A stretch of DNA of 62,154 nucleotides from a virus (IMGVR_UViG_3300009183_004163:1-62154), one strand, 5' to 3'; shown: positions 23,464 through 31,177, numbered from the stretch's first letter. The notes: generated by a model not told the origin, from the sequence alone. Numbers and translations: made by a program.

Positions 23464-23492
23464 TTGACATTGCCATCAATTTAATATATAAT
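23464..23492 (+). promoter_or_regulatory. Consensus promoter of the omega-like gene
   Basis: TTGACA (23464-23469), 17-base spacer, TATAAT (23487-23492); ACAGGAG lies just before the ATG at 23516. Confidence 0.85.
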
Positions 23493-23515
23493 ACACTTTT
23501 ACAACAGGAGATATC

Positions 23516-23743
23516 ATGAAAGCAAGAATTGCAAGTCGTGGCCCAGCGATTGATATGGAACAGTGTGTACGTCAAGCTGGCGGCGGACGTTATGACATGG
23601 TCCTAATTGGCGCACAACGACTGCGTGAACTCAAACGTGTTCACCGTGAAGACACCAACCGTTATGTGACCTGCGTAGATGCACTGCATGAAATCCAAGC
23701 AGGGCAGGTCAATTTAGTTGATTACTTAGCAAAGGTAAAATAG
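23516..23743 (+). CDS. rpoZ: RNA polymerase omega subunit homologue
   Basis: 75 residues. MKARIASRGPAIDMEQCVRQ followed by GGGRYDMVLIGAQRLRELKR and ALHEIQAGQVN follow the RpoZ pattern (VEDCV...NRFDLVLVAARRARQL...ALREIEEG). Omega helps fold and stabilise the beta' subunit and influences sigma choice. It has its own strong promoter. A phage copy could replace host omega and change host polymerase behaviour; that is inference. It is followed one base later by a small basic gene. Confidence 0.85.
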   Translation: MKARIASRGPAIDMEQCVRQAGGGRYDMVLIGAQRLRELKRVHREDTNRYVTCVDALHEIQAGQVNLVDYLAKVK

Positions 23744-23744
23744 C

Positions 23745-23906
23745 ATGGCAAAGCCACAACAAACATCAAGTGAATTAGGCCGTACCCTTGCAGGACAGTG
23801 GACCAAGAGTGAAAAACGCGAATCGGCTAGCCGTAGTATCATGGACGCCAACCAACGCATCAAAGCTATCAACAAGGCCATTAAGCAACAACAATTCATG
23901 AGGTAA
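23745..23906 (+). CDS. Small basic protein of unknown function (53 aa)
   Basis: ATG two bases after the omega-like stop; ends seven bases before tRNA-Glu. Helical, basic (MAKPQQTSSELGRTLAGQWT; AIKQQQFMR). No family recognised. Confidence 0.65.
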   Translation: MAKPQQTSSELGRTLAGQWTKSEKRESASRSIMDANQRIKAINKAIKQQQFMR

Positions 23907-23913
23907 AGTACAG

Positions 23914-23989
23914 GCTCCCGTCGTCTAGAGGCCTAGGACATTGCCCTTTCACGGCAAGTACACCGGTTCGAATCCGGTCGGGAGCGCCA
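23914..23989 (+). tRNA. tRNA-Glu (TTC), CCA encoded
   Basis: Acceptor GCTCCCG/CGGGAGC, anticodon stem TTGCC/GGCAA with loop CTTTCAC (TTC), T-arm ACCGG TTCGAAT CCGGT, discriminator G, CCA at 23987-23989. Confidence 0.93.
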
Positions 23990-23997
23990 AGTTGTAC

Positions 23998-24087
23998 GGA
24001 AGCGTGGGTGAGTGGCCGAAACCAGCAGATTACTAACCTGCCGAGGAGTTAAATCCTCCGTCCGTTCGAATCGGACCGCTTCCGCCA
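23998..24087 (+). tRNA. tRNA-Ser, anticodon reads ACT, CCA encoded
   Basis: 90 bases with the long variable arm of serine tRNAs (GAGGA...TCCTC), acceptor GGAAGCG/CGCTTCC, T-arm GTCCG TTCGAAT CGGAC, discriminator G. The anticodon loop is TTACTAA, giving ACT in place of the usual GCT, and there is an A-C pair at the loop end of the stem. Confidence 0.85.
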
Positions 24088-24113
24088 AGTTTTGTAGGGC
24101 AAGGATGTTTTGT

Positions 24114-24187
24114 GGACCTCTAGCATAATTGGTTATTGCCGCAAACTCATAATTTGTACTATTCCGGTTCGAGTCCGGAGGGGTCCA
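24114..24187 (+). tRNA. tRNA with CAT anticodon (elongator Met or Ile2), CCA not encoded
   Basis: Acceptor GGACCTC/GGGGTCC, anticodon stem GCAAA/TTTGT with loop CTCATAA, T-arm TCCGG TTCGAGT CCGGA, discriminator A followed by CAA, so CCA must be added. It lacks the GC-rich anticodon stem of initiator tRNA. Met versus Ile2 (lysidine) cannot be told from the loop. Confidence 0.85.
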
Positions 24188-24266
24188 CAAAACACCTTCA
24201 GGGCCCACCAGAATTTTAATTGCCAGCTATTCCAGTTATAAGTAAAATATAACACAAGGAAACAAC

Positions 24267-24470
24267 ATGGCAAAGACAGGACAAAAAGCTCGCAAATCAG
24301 ATCCAATGCGTACCAAGAATGGTCGGGAACGCTTAGGGCCGCTGAATGTAACCCAGTTAGAAAAGTTGCTGGTCAATGCTCGTAAAAAGACTGCACCAAA
24401 AATTCAACGCAGAATTGCAGTACTAAAAGCTCGCCCAGGATTCGTCGAAAAAGAGGTTGTAGCAGAGTAG
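24267..24470 (+). CDS. Small basic protein of unknown function (67 aa)
   Basis: CAAGGA site before the ATG. Very basic (MAKTGQKARKSDPMRTKNGR ... RRIAVLKARPG), likely nucleic-acid binding or ribosome-associated. Pattern resembles small T4-like phage hypotheticals; no family assigned. Confidence 0.7.
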   Translation: MAKTGQKARKSDPMRTKNGRERLGPLNVTQLEKLLVNARKKTAPKIQRRIAVLKARPGFVEKEVVAE

Positions 24471-24502
24471 CAAGACTAGACACAAAGAAAAAGGAACACG
24501 AA

Positions 24503-24670
24503 ATGTCAAAACTTTCTGACACAATTGCCAAAGCATTAGCAAAGAAACAAGGTCGAACTCACCCAGACAGTAGCGATGTTAATTCTGTTGTAGAGAAAAA
24601 AGCCAAAGTTAAACCCTCAGCTGGGCCAGCCAAGAAACCGCCAACTCGTAGTGCTGGCCGTGGACGGTAA
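24503..24670 (+). CDS. Small basic protein of unknown function (55 aa)
   Basis: AAGGAACACG precedes the ATG. Basic and proline/alanine-rich tail (KPSAGPAKKPPTRSAGRGR), probably disordered. No family recognised. The PP-loop gene starts 8 bases after its stop. Confidence 0.65.
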   Translation: MSKLSDTIAKALAKKQGRTHPDSSDVNSVVEKKAKVKPSAGPAKKPPTRSAGRGR

Positions 24671-24678
24671 TTTAACTT

Positions 24679-25926
24679 ATGCAGTTTTGTAACAAAGACC
24701 TAGAGCTCAATAAATTTATTGTCAAAGACAATCTAATAGAAACAGATATATCTAAAATCAAGAATCAACCACTTGATAGAGCTGTCTATTTCCGCCCATC
24801 AAATGCACCTATTATAAATATTGCCGATTCACAACTGGGTAGTTGTTGGGCTGGATATTTTATTCCCACTGGCAATTTCATCTACAGCCAAGATGGTGAT
24901 ATATTGTCTTGCACGCCTGTAACAAGAAATGTCAATTTAGAGTTTTATACACAACAGGTGCATGACCAAATAAGTCGGGCCATATCAAGCATATATCAAA
25001 GCCATGCACAAGTTACTCTTTGCTACAGTGGTGGAATAGATTCAATGGTGTTGTTGAGTTTTGTCATTTCGCAAAAACTGTTGCCAAGAACCAATATATT
25101 GTGTTTTGAAAATCGCACTCAAGACAGCGAGCTGAGTCTACATAACAATCTAGAAAACAAACACAAAGTTGATGCTCTTTTAAACAGGTTAGAATCACAG
25201 TGCAAATCTATTACCCGCATGACCATGACTGTAGAAGATATAGCCTATAGTTTTAACCATGGAGATTTACAGCACTTGAAGTGCTACACTACGCACAGCA
25301 TATTAAGAAAACATCGTGACACGGCGTTTATTTTTGGATTCCATGGCAACCAAATTTTATTGCACAAACCTGTATTTGTGGACGAGTTATTGTTGCAAGA
25401 CCAGGTAACTTCCGCCCAGGTCAAGGATTATTTAAACTCACAAACATTTTACACCCAATCTTTGAAATCCTATGATGTTTACAAACCCCGGATAGGTATA
25501 GATCGCACTCACTTGTTACAAAAACCCTGGGCGTTGATGGATGGAATAAATGGTAATAAAGTCTACAGTCCTATAGGTACAGATTTAACATTTGATCTGT
25601 TACGAAGGCTTGATTTTACCGGTGTTAGTTTGTCACACGTGGCCAATGCTACAATAGCCCAAGACATCATGTTTTCAAATGTAGATAATTTTTTGGAACC
25701 TTATATTGGCATTGAAAGCCTATACGACAATGACATGCTTAAAGACACCTTGATTCCGTTATCATTGTTGGATCAACAGTTGCTGACCATACCTGATTCT
25801 CTGTCGCACGACGCCGAAGGTCTTGACTATATTCAAGATCAAATTGCTCTTGCTCACACACACGGTCATATTCCTATCAATAGCTTGGTGGCCATAAAAA
25901 TGTTAAAATGGATTGATCAGTTATAA
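24679..25926 (+). CDS. PP-loop ATPase, asparagine-synthase C-domain-like
   Basis: 415 residues. VTLCYSGGIDSMVLLSF with S117-GGIDS is the ATP pyrophosphatase loop of the asparagine synthase/adenine nucleotide alpha hydrolase superfamily. FIFGFHGNQILLHKP may be the second ATP loop. The first 110 residues are not a glutaminase: there is no Cys2, so ammonia would have to be external or the reaction different (for example beta-lactam- or amide-forming). Substrate unknown. It is 200 bases upstream of the Bug receptor and has a PP-loop relative after it. Confidence 0.75.
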   Translation: MQFCNKDLELNKFIVKDNLIETDISKIKNQPLDRAVYFRPSNAPIINIADSQLGSCWAGYFIPTGNFIYSQDGDILSCTPVTRNVNLEFYTQQVHDQISRAISSIYQSHAQVTLCYSGGIDSMVLLSFVISQKLLPRTNILCFENRTQDSELSLHNNLENKHKVDALLNRLESQCKSITRMTMTVEDIAYSFNHGDLQHLKCYTTHSILRKHRDTAFIFGFHGNQILLHKPVFVDELLLQDQVTSAQVKDYLNSQTFYTQSLKSYDVYKPRIGIDRTHLLQKPWALMDGINGNKVYSPIGTDLTFDLLRRLDFTGVSLSHVANATIAQDIMFSNVDNFLEPYIGIESLYDNDMLKDTLIPLSLLDQQLLTIPDSLSHDAEGLDYIQDQIALAHTHGHIPINSLVAIKMLKWIDQL

Positions 25927-26057
25927 ATAATTCTAGCAACGCCGGATTCACCGACGTCGGATATATTACAGACGCCTGACATATTGATGTCTTTACTGTG
26001 TTAAAAACACAGAACGCCCACCGTGAGCGATATTCATCGCCAGCTTCTAAAAATTGC
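25927..26057 (+). other. Intergenic region with hairpins and a TATAAATA box
   Basis: Contains TATAAATA (25922-25929, overlapping the previous stop region), the perfect palindrome CCGACGTCGG (25951-25960), a 7-bp hairpin CTGTGTT/AACACAG (25996-26012) and a 5-bp hairpin GCGAT/ATCGC (26027-26040). No reading frame. Might be a structured leader or small RNA; nothing recognised. Confidence 0.4.
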
Positions 26058-26085
26058 TTGACATTTTTGCTATACATTGTATAAT
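26058..26085 (+). promoter_or_regulatory. Consensus promoter of the Bug receptor gene
   Basis: TTGACA (26058-26063), 16-base spacer, TATAAT (26080-26085). AAAAGGAG precedes the ATG at 26131. Confidence 0.85.
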
Positions 26086-26130
26086 AGTAAAACGTACGGC
26101 GAAAACATTTACAACATTAAAAGGAGTTTT

Positions 26131-27096
26131 ATGAAATATTTTGCAACAATTTTTTTGGGATTATTTTGGATAGTATCGCAAGCACAGACGCCTGCTTATC
26201 CGGTTAAACCCATTGAGTTTATTGTGCCATTCGGAACAGGTGGTGCATCGGATATCTTAGCCCGTGCCATAGCCAAATCCATGTCTAACTCTCTTGGACA
26301 GCCGTTGGTAGTAGTTAATGTAACCGGAGCAGGCGGATCTATAGGGTTGTCTCAGGTGTCAAAAGCAAAGCCTGATGGGTACACTATAGGCATGGGTACC
26401 GTTTCGGCCTTGGTTATCAGTCCGCAATGCGTCAAGAACGCACCTTATAATTCAGTTACTGATTTTACACCTGTGTCGCGGTTTGCAGCTTCGCCTATTG
26501 TATTAGCAGTGCCAAAAAATTCGTCTTTAAAAACTTTTCAAGAACTTGTCAGCACAGCAAGGCAAAATCCCAACAAGGTTAACTACGGCGCACAGTATTG
26601 CAACCATACGCATTTGATCATGGAAACTATTGCTTTTAAAACCAATACCAAATTGACCATGATTCCTTACAAGGCTGCTAATCAGATGTTGTTAGACTTT
26701 TTGCGAGGTGATTTAAATTCCATGGCTGAAATTATCATGCCCGTTAATCAACATATTGCCGCAGGCAGTGCTGTTCCTTTGGCCGTAGCTTGGCCGAACC
26801 GCTTGGCCGAACTACCAAACGTGCCCACGTTTACAGAATTAGAGTTGCCAGAAGCCAACATAGTTCCGTGGTATGGTATAATTGCTCCGGCTAATACGCC
26901 AGCTTATGTGATTGACCGGTTGAGAAATGCTATGCGTGTAGCCGCCAAGGATCCTGAGTTTTTAAATATTTTAGCCAAAAATATGGCCTATCCATTGCCA
27001 ATTACAGAATCCGCAGAGTTTTTAAAGATTATTAGCGATAGTATTCGTTCCAGTCGAAAAGTCATGGAAAGTTCAAACTTTAGCGAACAACAATAA
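26131..27096 (+). CDS. Bug/TctC-family periplasmic solute-binding protein
   Basis: 321 residues. MKYFATIFLGLFWIVSQAQ is a Sec signal peptide; the mature protein begins TPAYPVKPIEFIVPFGTGG, the first binding loop of Bug proteins, followed by SDILARAIAKSMSNSLGQPL and NVTGAGGSIG (second loop). Bug proteins capture carboxylates or amides in the periplasm, usually for a TctAB transporter. No transporter gene is here, so it would serve the host's, or bind something else. Full family length, intact motifs, own strong promoter and ribosome site all indicate expression. The family is highly expanded in Betaproteobacteria, hence the host hint. Confidence 0.9.
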   Translation: MKYFATIFLGLFWIVSQAQTPAYPVKPIEFIVPFGTGGASDILARAIAKSMSNSLGQPLVVVNVTGAGGSIGLSQVSKAKPDGYTIGMGTVSALVISPQCVKNAPYNSVTDFTPVSRFAASPIVLAVPKNSSLKTFQELVSTARQNPNKVNYGAQYCNHTHLIMETIAFKTNTKLTMIPYKAANQMLLDFLRGDLNSMAEIIMPVNQHIAAGSAVPLAVAWPNRLAELPNVPTFTELELPEANIVPWYGIIAPANTPAYVIDRLRNAMRVAAKDPEFLNILAKNMAYPLPITESAEFLKIISDSIRSSRKVMESSNFSEQQ

Positions 27097-27099
27097 TAG

Positions 27100-28257
27100 A
27101 TGACCGTCATGAGACAAAACCCCGATATGTTTGGCTTTTACCAAGTTGGTAATTGTCAGACCTACAGCAAACTGGAAGCCATCGAACTACATACCAAAAC
27201 AGGCATACATCCTCACTGGAATTTCAATGAGCAGGTTTACAATCAATTTGATTGGACAGTAGAGCCCAAGCAAAGTCTTAGTGAGTTGTATCGCCAACGT
27301 GCTGAACAAATACGCATAAATTATGACTATGTAATATTAGCCTACAGCGGCGGTGCAGACAGCAATAATATCCTTGATACTTTTGTAGACAACAACATCA
27401 AGATCGACGAGCTGTTTAGTTTTCATAATTATGAATACACCGGTGACGCAGACAACTTAGCCAATGCTGAAATATTCAAAGTGGTTACTCCTAAGTTTGA
27501 ACAACTCAAGGTTAAATGGCCTGATCTGCAGTTCAGAACAATTGATTTTACCCAGGATGTAATTGAGCGGTTTGAAAACTCTGACATGATAGAATCTTGG
27601 GGTTACGAAACCAATATACATAGAACTCCCTGGCACAGTTTTAAATATGGTTTAAAAGAACGCATACCCGAATGGAGAGATATTATAGATTCGGGTCGTA
27701 GGCTAGTCATAATTTATGGCCTGGATAAACCTCGAGTCACTCTTAAAGAAGGACGATATGCATTTAGATTTATCGAAAGTGTTGATATGGCAATTTCGGC
27801 ACGTGAACAAAAAGAAAATAAGGACGGCAATAACTATGAGCTTTTTTATTGGTCTCCAGAAGCTCCACTAATCCCAATCAAACAGGCTCATGTTATTAAA
27901 AATTATTTGCAACATGCCAATGAACGTACAGAATTTATGACAAAAACAAAATCAGATTTGGCTTACAAATACTTGTCAGATGGATCACAACTTTGGTTGA
28001 GTGCGTCTGGAGTGCATACCTTGATATACCCAAAATGGAACCCTACGGTGTATGTAGAAAGCAAAACTCCTAGCATCTTTTTTGCCCAACGCGACAACTG
28101 GTTTTTTTCCGCCAACAACAACGAAAAGGCTGCTAAAAATTTCTATAATAGCATGGCCAATATATGGAACAAAATACCAGACTACTGGAGAAACAACCCC
28201 AACAACATTTATTTTGGTCAAAAACTAAGTTTCAGTAAAGAGTATTTTTTAGAATAA
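27100..28257 (+). CDS. PP-loop ATPase of unknown function
   Basis: 385 residues. YVILAYSGGADSNNILDTF has the SGGxDS loop (83-88) of PP-loop ATPases. The middle part (RFIESVDMAISAREQ; NYELFYWSPEAPLIPIKQ) resembles an uncharacterised phage family related to asparagine synthase C-domains. It starts three bases after the Bug stop, so both are probably on one transcript. It may form an amide or modify a nucleoside; substrate unknown. Confidence 0.7.
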   Translation: MTVMRQNPDMFGFYQVGNCQTYSKLEAIELHTKTGIHPHWNFNEQVYNQFDWTVEPKQSLSELYRQRAEQIRINYDYVILAYSGGADSNNILDTFVDNNIKIDELFSFHNYEYTGDADNLANAEIFKVVTPKFEQLKVKWPDLQFRTIDFTQDVIERFENSDMIESWGYETNIHRTPWHSFKYGLKERIPEWRDIIDSGRRLVIIYGLDKPRVTLKEGRYAFRFIESVDMAISAREQKENKDGNNYELFYWSPEAPLIPIKQAHVIKNYLQHANERTEFMTKTKSDLAYKYLSDGSQLWLSASGVHTLIYPKWNPTVYVESKTPSIFFAQRDNWFFSANNNEKAAKNFYNSMANIWNKIPDYWRNNPNNIYFGQKLSFSKEYFLE

Positions 28258-28287
28258 ACAGTAGATAAACAGTATTCTCGCTGGTGG

Positions 28288-28316
28288 TTGACCATTAATT
28301 TCCATTTTGCTATAAT
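28288..28316 (+). promoter_or_regulatory. Promoter, first of a matching pair
   Basis: TTGACC (28288-28293), 17-base spacer starting ATTAATT, TATAAT (28311-28316), then AGTTGTATAGT. Spacer and downstream bases are nearly identical to the promoter at 33617. Confidence 0.85.
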
Positions 28317-28345
28317 AGTTGTATAGTAATTAAAAGGAGTTCAAG

Positions 28346-28555
28346 ATGGCTTACACCGTTTTCCAACATGATCCTAACTTTGGCCCACGTGCAGGCTTAG
28401 AAGGACCTTTTCATTACCCTAGTGGTGCTGTCCTATACTACGATCCCCGAGCTGGAGAGTATTATGACCCACGCACCGACTTCTATGTAAGCCATGAAGA
28501 TGTTGTCGTTTTACAACAGCAGATCTTTGACCGTTTGACACAAAAATCTCTTTAA
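28346..28555 (+). CDS. Small protein of unknown function (69 aa)
   Basis: AAAAGGAG before the ATG. Rich in Y, P, D (FHYPSGAVLYYDPRAGEYYD) with two YYDPR repeats; the last third is helical. No family recognised. The promoter of the MoxR gene overlaps its 3' end. Confidence 0.7.
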   Translation: MAYTVFQHDPNFGPRAGLEGPFHYPSGAVLYYDPRAGEYYDPRTDFYVSHEDVVVLQQQIFDRLTQKSL

Positions 28556-28564
28556 TAGTATAAT
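28535..28564 (+). promoter_or_regulatory. Promoter of the MoxR gene
   Basis: TTGACA (28535-28540), 18-base spacer, TATAAT (28559-28564) followed by AGTCGTATAGT, the same downstream pattern as the promoters at 28288 and 33617. The -35 lies in the preceding gene. Confidence 0.75.
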
Positions 28565-28612
28565 AGTCGTATAGTAGTTAATTTTAATCACAATTTATAG
28601 GACACAGCCCTC

Positions 28613-29698
28613 ATGTCAGAAACAAGAACCGTCACTTCGACTCAAGCTCGCAAGAGTCTACTCAAAGCATTTAAAAAACAACGCCCACTATTCCTGTGGG
28701 GCCCTCCTGGTATTGGTAAGAGTGAATTGGTAGCAGACATCACTGCTGAACTTGGTGGTGTAATGATTGACCTTCGTTTGGGTCAGATGGAGCCGACAGA
28801 CATTCGTGGTATTCCGTTTTATAATAAAGACAACGGCAAGATGGACTGGGCCGAACCTATCGATCTTCCTACAGAAGAATTCGCTAGCCAGCATCCTATT
28901 GTGGTTGTGTTCTTTGACGAACTCAACAGTGCGGCTCCTAGTGTACAGGCCGCGGCCTATCAGTTGATCCTAAATCGTCGTAGTGGCAAATACATACTGC
29001 CTGACAATGTAGTAATGGTTGCTGCTGGCAATAGAGAAAGTGACAAAGGTGTCACATATCGTATGCCAACTCCACTTGCAAATCGTTTCATTCATCAAGA
29101 AATGAAATGTGACTTTTCAAGCTGGCAAGAGTGGGCAGTGAACAAAAACATTCACAAAGATGTAGTAGGTTACATTTCATACGCCAAGCAGGATCTCTAC
29201 GATTTTGATGCCAAGTCAGCAAGCCGCGCCTTTGCAACACCACGTTCATGGACATTCGTAAGCGAATTGTTGGAAGATGACGACAGCGATGATGACACAA
29301 TCATGAACCTGATTGCCGGCACTGTAGGTGAAGGCCTTGCTGTTAAGTTTATGGCACACCGCAAGATTGCTGGTAAGATGCCTAAGCCAGAAGATATCCT
29401 GGCAGGCAAGGAAAAAGAGTTGAATGTCAAAGAGGTATCAGCTATGTATAGCCTGGTAATTAGTATGTGCTATGAGCTCAAAGCCGCAATTGAGCAAAAG
29501 GTATCTGACAAGCAGTTCCATGAAATGGCCGATAATTTCTTTGCTTACATGATGAAGAACTTTGAAACCGAGTTGGTTGTTATGGGTGCTAGAATTGCGC
29601 TTACCACATACAACTTACCGTTCCAGCCTACCAAGCTCAAGAACTTTGATGAATTCCATCAACGCTACGGCAAGTACATTTTACAGGCATCCGCCTAG
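28613..29698 (+). CDS. MoxR-type AAA+ ATPase
   Basis: 361 residues. Walker A GPPGIGKS (30-37), Walker B VVVFFDELNSA (D103, E104), sensor region VMVAAGNRESDKG and arginine region MPTPLANRFIH. MoxR ATPases act with VWA-domain partners as chaperones for metal or protein assembly. Here the partner is the HExxH/VWA protein at 33674, separated by about 4 kb but sharing promoter sequence. A tRNA-like hairpin lies just after the stop. Confidence 0.9.
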   Translation: MSETRTVTSTQARKSLLKAFKKQRPLFLWGPPGIGKSELVADITAELGGVMIDLRLGQMEPTDIRGIPFYNKDNGKMDWAEPIDLPTEEFASQHPIVVVFFDELNSAAPSVQAAAYQLILNRRSGKYILPDNVVMVAAGNRESDKGVTYRMPTPLANRFIHQEMKCDFSSWQEWAVNKNIHKDVVGYISYAKQDLYDFDAKSASRAFATPRSWTFVSELLEDDDSDDDTIMNLIAGTVGEGLAVKFMAHRKIAGKMPKPEDILAGKEKELNVKEVSAMYSLVISMCYELKAAIEQKVSDKQFHEMADNFFAYMMKNFETELVVMGARIALTTYNLPFQPTKLKNFDEFHQRYGKYILQASA

Positions 29699-29706
29699 TC
29701 GTCCAA

Positions 29707-29754
29707 GGAGGGTGGTGTAGCGGTATTACACGGGCTGTGTTCGCACCGCCCTCC
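29707..29754 (+). other. tRNA-like hairpin or tRNA remnant
   Basis: GGAGGGTGGTG (29707-29717) pairs with CACCGCCCTCC (29744-29754) with one wobble. The first 7 bp look like an acceptor stem, the loop contains a D-arm-like TGTA GCGGTAT TACA, and the stem is followed by AACC. Anticodon and T arms are not both present (48 bases in all). Possible roles: processing site, transcript stabiliser, weak terminator (TTTTAT follows) or degenerate tRNA. Confidence 0.5.
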
Positions 29755-29767
29755 AACCTTTTATACT

Positions 29768-30019
29768 ATGAACTATACCTTAGAAGACACTAGACCGAAC
29801 AATCATTTTAAGTATCTAATTAGGATAGGTCGAATGTTGGAGTTCCACTCAGTAAGGCAATGGCTATCGCAGACTTATGGACTAGCTGAACAGGTTGATC
29901 GTGATACTATATACAATCCGCATTGGGGATTTGAGATTAGACTAGCCGGCTGTACTGTTTACCTACGTGGCGACGAAGAATTGAGTTGGTTTAAGATACG
30001 GCACGGTAATCCGGTATGA
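29768..30019 (+). CDS. Small paralogue family protein 1 (83 aa)
   Basis: First of nine adjacent small genes. Ends with WGFEIRLAGCTVYLRGDEEL then SWFKIRHG: strand, acidic turn, aromatic-x-x-basic ending, the common pattern of the array. Overlaps the next gene by ATGA. Function unknown. Confidence 0.75.
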   Translation: MNYTLEDTRPNNHFKYLIRIGRMLEFHSVRQWLSQTYGLAEQVDRDTIYNPHWGFEIRLAGCTVYLRGDEELSWFKIRHGNPV

Positions 30020-30207
30020 AAATAGCTAGTGTTATGGCACCCATAGCAAATTCAGATCCAGTGTCAGGTCACAGATATCAAGGTTGGACACCTTGTATCA
30101 AATGGTGCGACGAGCATTGTGAAGGGCCTTGGTTGTTCATTAGCGAAGGTGTGTTTGAATTCGAATGGGATTCAGACTATGTGTTGTTTATGTTAAGGTG
30201 GTCATGA
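30016..30207 (+). CDS. Small paralogue family protein 2 (63 aa)
   Basis: ATGA overlap at both ends. Ends FISEGVFEFEWDSDYVLFML then RWS, the clearest form of the array's C-terminal motif (F-E-F, D-x-D, F-x-L-R-W). Two cysteines. Function unknown. Confidence 0.75.
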   Translation: MKIASVMAPIANSDPVSGHRYQGWTPCIKWCDEHCEGPWLFISEGVFEFEWDSDYVLFMLRWS

Positions 30208-30422
30208 TTAGAGTTAATGTCCTAGACGATGCGTTTAACCATGCATACTGGAATGCCAGGCGGACATTACCTGTTGAGAATTTAGAACAGCCTAGACAGT
30301 ACGGACGGCGTTGGCGTGAAGCGTTTAAGTGCAGGATTGATCCTAATAGTCCTGCTGAAACAGTTTACTATATATTCGACCGCGACGAAGATTACACTTG
30401 GTTCATGTTACAATGGGGTTGA
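30204..30422 (+). CDS. Small paralogue family protein 3 (72 aa)
   Basis: The ATG at 30204 is in ATGA overlap with the previous stop, preferred over an in-frame ATG 39 bases upstream. Ends ETVYYIFDRDEDYTWFMLQ then WG, the array motif. Function unknown. Confidence 0.75.
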   Translation: MIRVNVLDDAFNHAYWNARRTLPVENLEQPRQYGRRWREAFKCRIDPNSPAETVYYIFDRDEDYTWFMLQWG

Positions 30423-30631
30423 AGATCACAGTTAAAACAGCCCACGAGGCTTTCTTATACAACGATCAAATTGCAGATCAAGGCCTGCGTCGTGACGTTG
30501 ATTACACTTGGCGATTCACTCCGGCAGTAAATACATGGTTAGGCGATGATATAATAACTCCGGCCACAGTGGAGTTTGATTTTAAGGACAAACAATGGGC
30601 AACATATTTTCAATTGAAGTGGGCTAAATGA
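30413..30631 (+). CDS. Small paralogue family protein 4 (72 aa)
   Basis: Start ATG 30413 or TTG 30419 (TTGA overlap). Begins LKITVKTAHEAFLYNDQI and ends ATVEFDFKDKQWATYFQLKW, matching the array motif. The N-terminal VKT.HEAF..A resembles members 3 and 9 (VNVLDDAFNHAY). Function unknown. Confidence 0.7.
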   Translation: MGLKITVKTAHEAFLYNDQIADQGLRRDVDYTWRFTPAVNTWLGDDIITPATVEFDFKDKQWATYFQLKWAK

Positions 30632-30915
30632 ATTACTATTACGAAATAGATCCCAAGTATAACAGTACACCGCACGGAGACAAGTGGCGGTGGTGGTGTA
30701 TGGCCAACTGTAGCCCGGCAGACAATGGCAAGATGTGTTTTAAAACGCACGACGAGTTTGTGGCTCGCAGTAGTAGAGTATGGGTAGAAAATCGTAACGG
30801 TGTATACCAAGTACATCCAATCTGGCATGGACATCGGTCAGTGGATCCTCACGAGTTTACCTTAGTCAAGCTCAAGGCAAAAACAATCAAATGGTGGCAA
30901 GATGAGCCAGGATGA
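30628..30915 (+). CDS. Small protein in the paralogue array, divergent (95 aa)
   Basis: ATGA overlap with member 4. W/C-rich (KWRWWCMANCS); ends HEFTLVKLKAKTIKWWQDE, where the VKLKAKTIKWW resembles but does not fully match the array motif. Function unknown. Confidence 0.7.
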   Translation: MNYYYEIDPKYNSTPHGDKWRWWCMANCSPADNGKMCFKTHDEFVARSSRVWVENRNGVYQVHPIWHGHRSVDPHEFTLVKLKAKTIKWWQDEPG

Positions 30916-31177
30916 ATACTACATCAACACCGCCGCCAGATTAGACACTATCATAGGTGGTGACACTACACACTTCCTGCGCTTACAGCAAGTTAAGAAT
31001 GAATACGATGCACTAGCACAAGTGGTACCTGTTGGGCAAGGTTTTCTTACGTTCTACGACTATGTTAAAGAATACTATGGTGTTAAACTAGTTTATGATG
31101 GCGATGACATAAAGTTAGACTATGCCGTTATAGATGAAAAGAAGTACACCATGTTCCTATTAAAGTTTGGCCAATAA
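30902..31177 (+). CDS. Small paralogue family protein 6 (91 aa)
   Basis: Overlaps the previous gene by 14 bases. Ends LDYAVIDEKKYTMFLLKFGQ, the array motif. The ATG of the next gene overlaps its TAA (TAATG). Function unknown. Confidence 0.72.
   Translation: MSQDEYYINTAARLDTIIGGDTTHFLRLQQVKNEYDALAQVVPVGQGFLTFYDYVKEYYGVKLVYDGDDIKLDYAVIDEKKYTMFLLKFGQ

Noticed and set aside
24679-25926. Complete asparagine synthetase
   Set aside because: No N-terminal Cys2 and no glutaminase motifs; only the PP-loop domain is recognisable.
29707-29754. A normal tRNA gene
   Set aside because: Only 48 bases; anticodon and T arms cannot both be formed.
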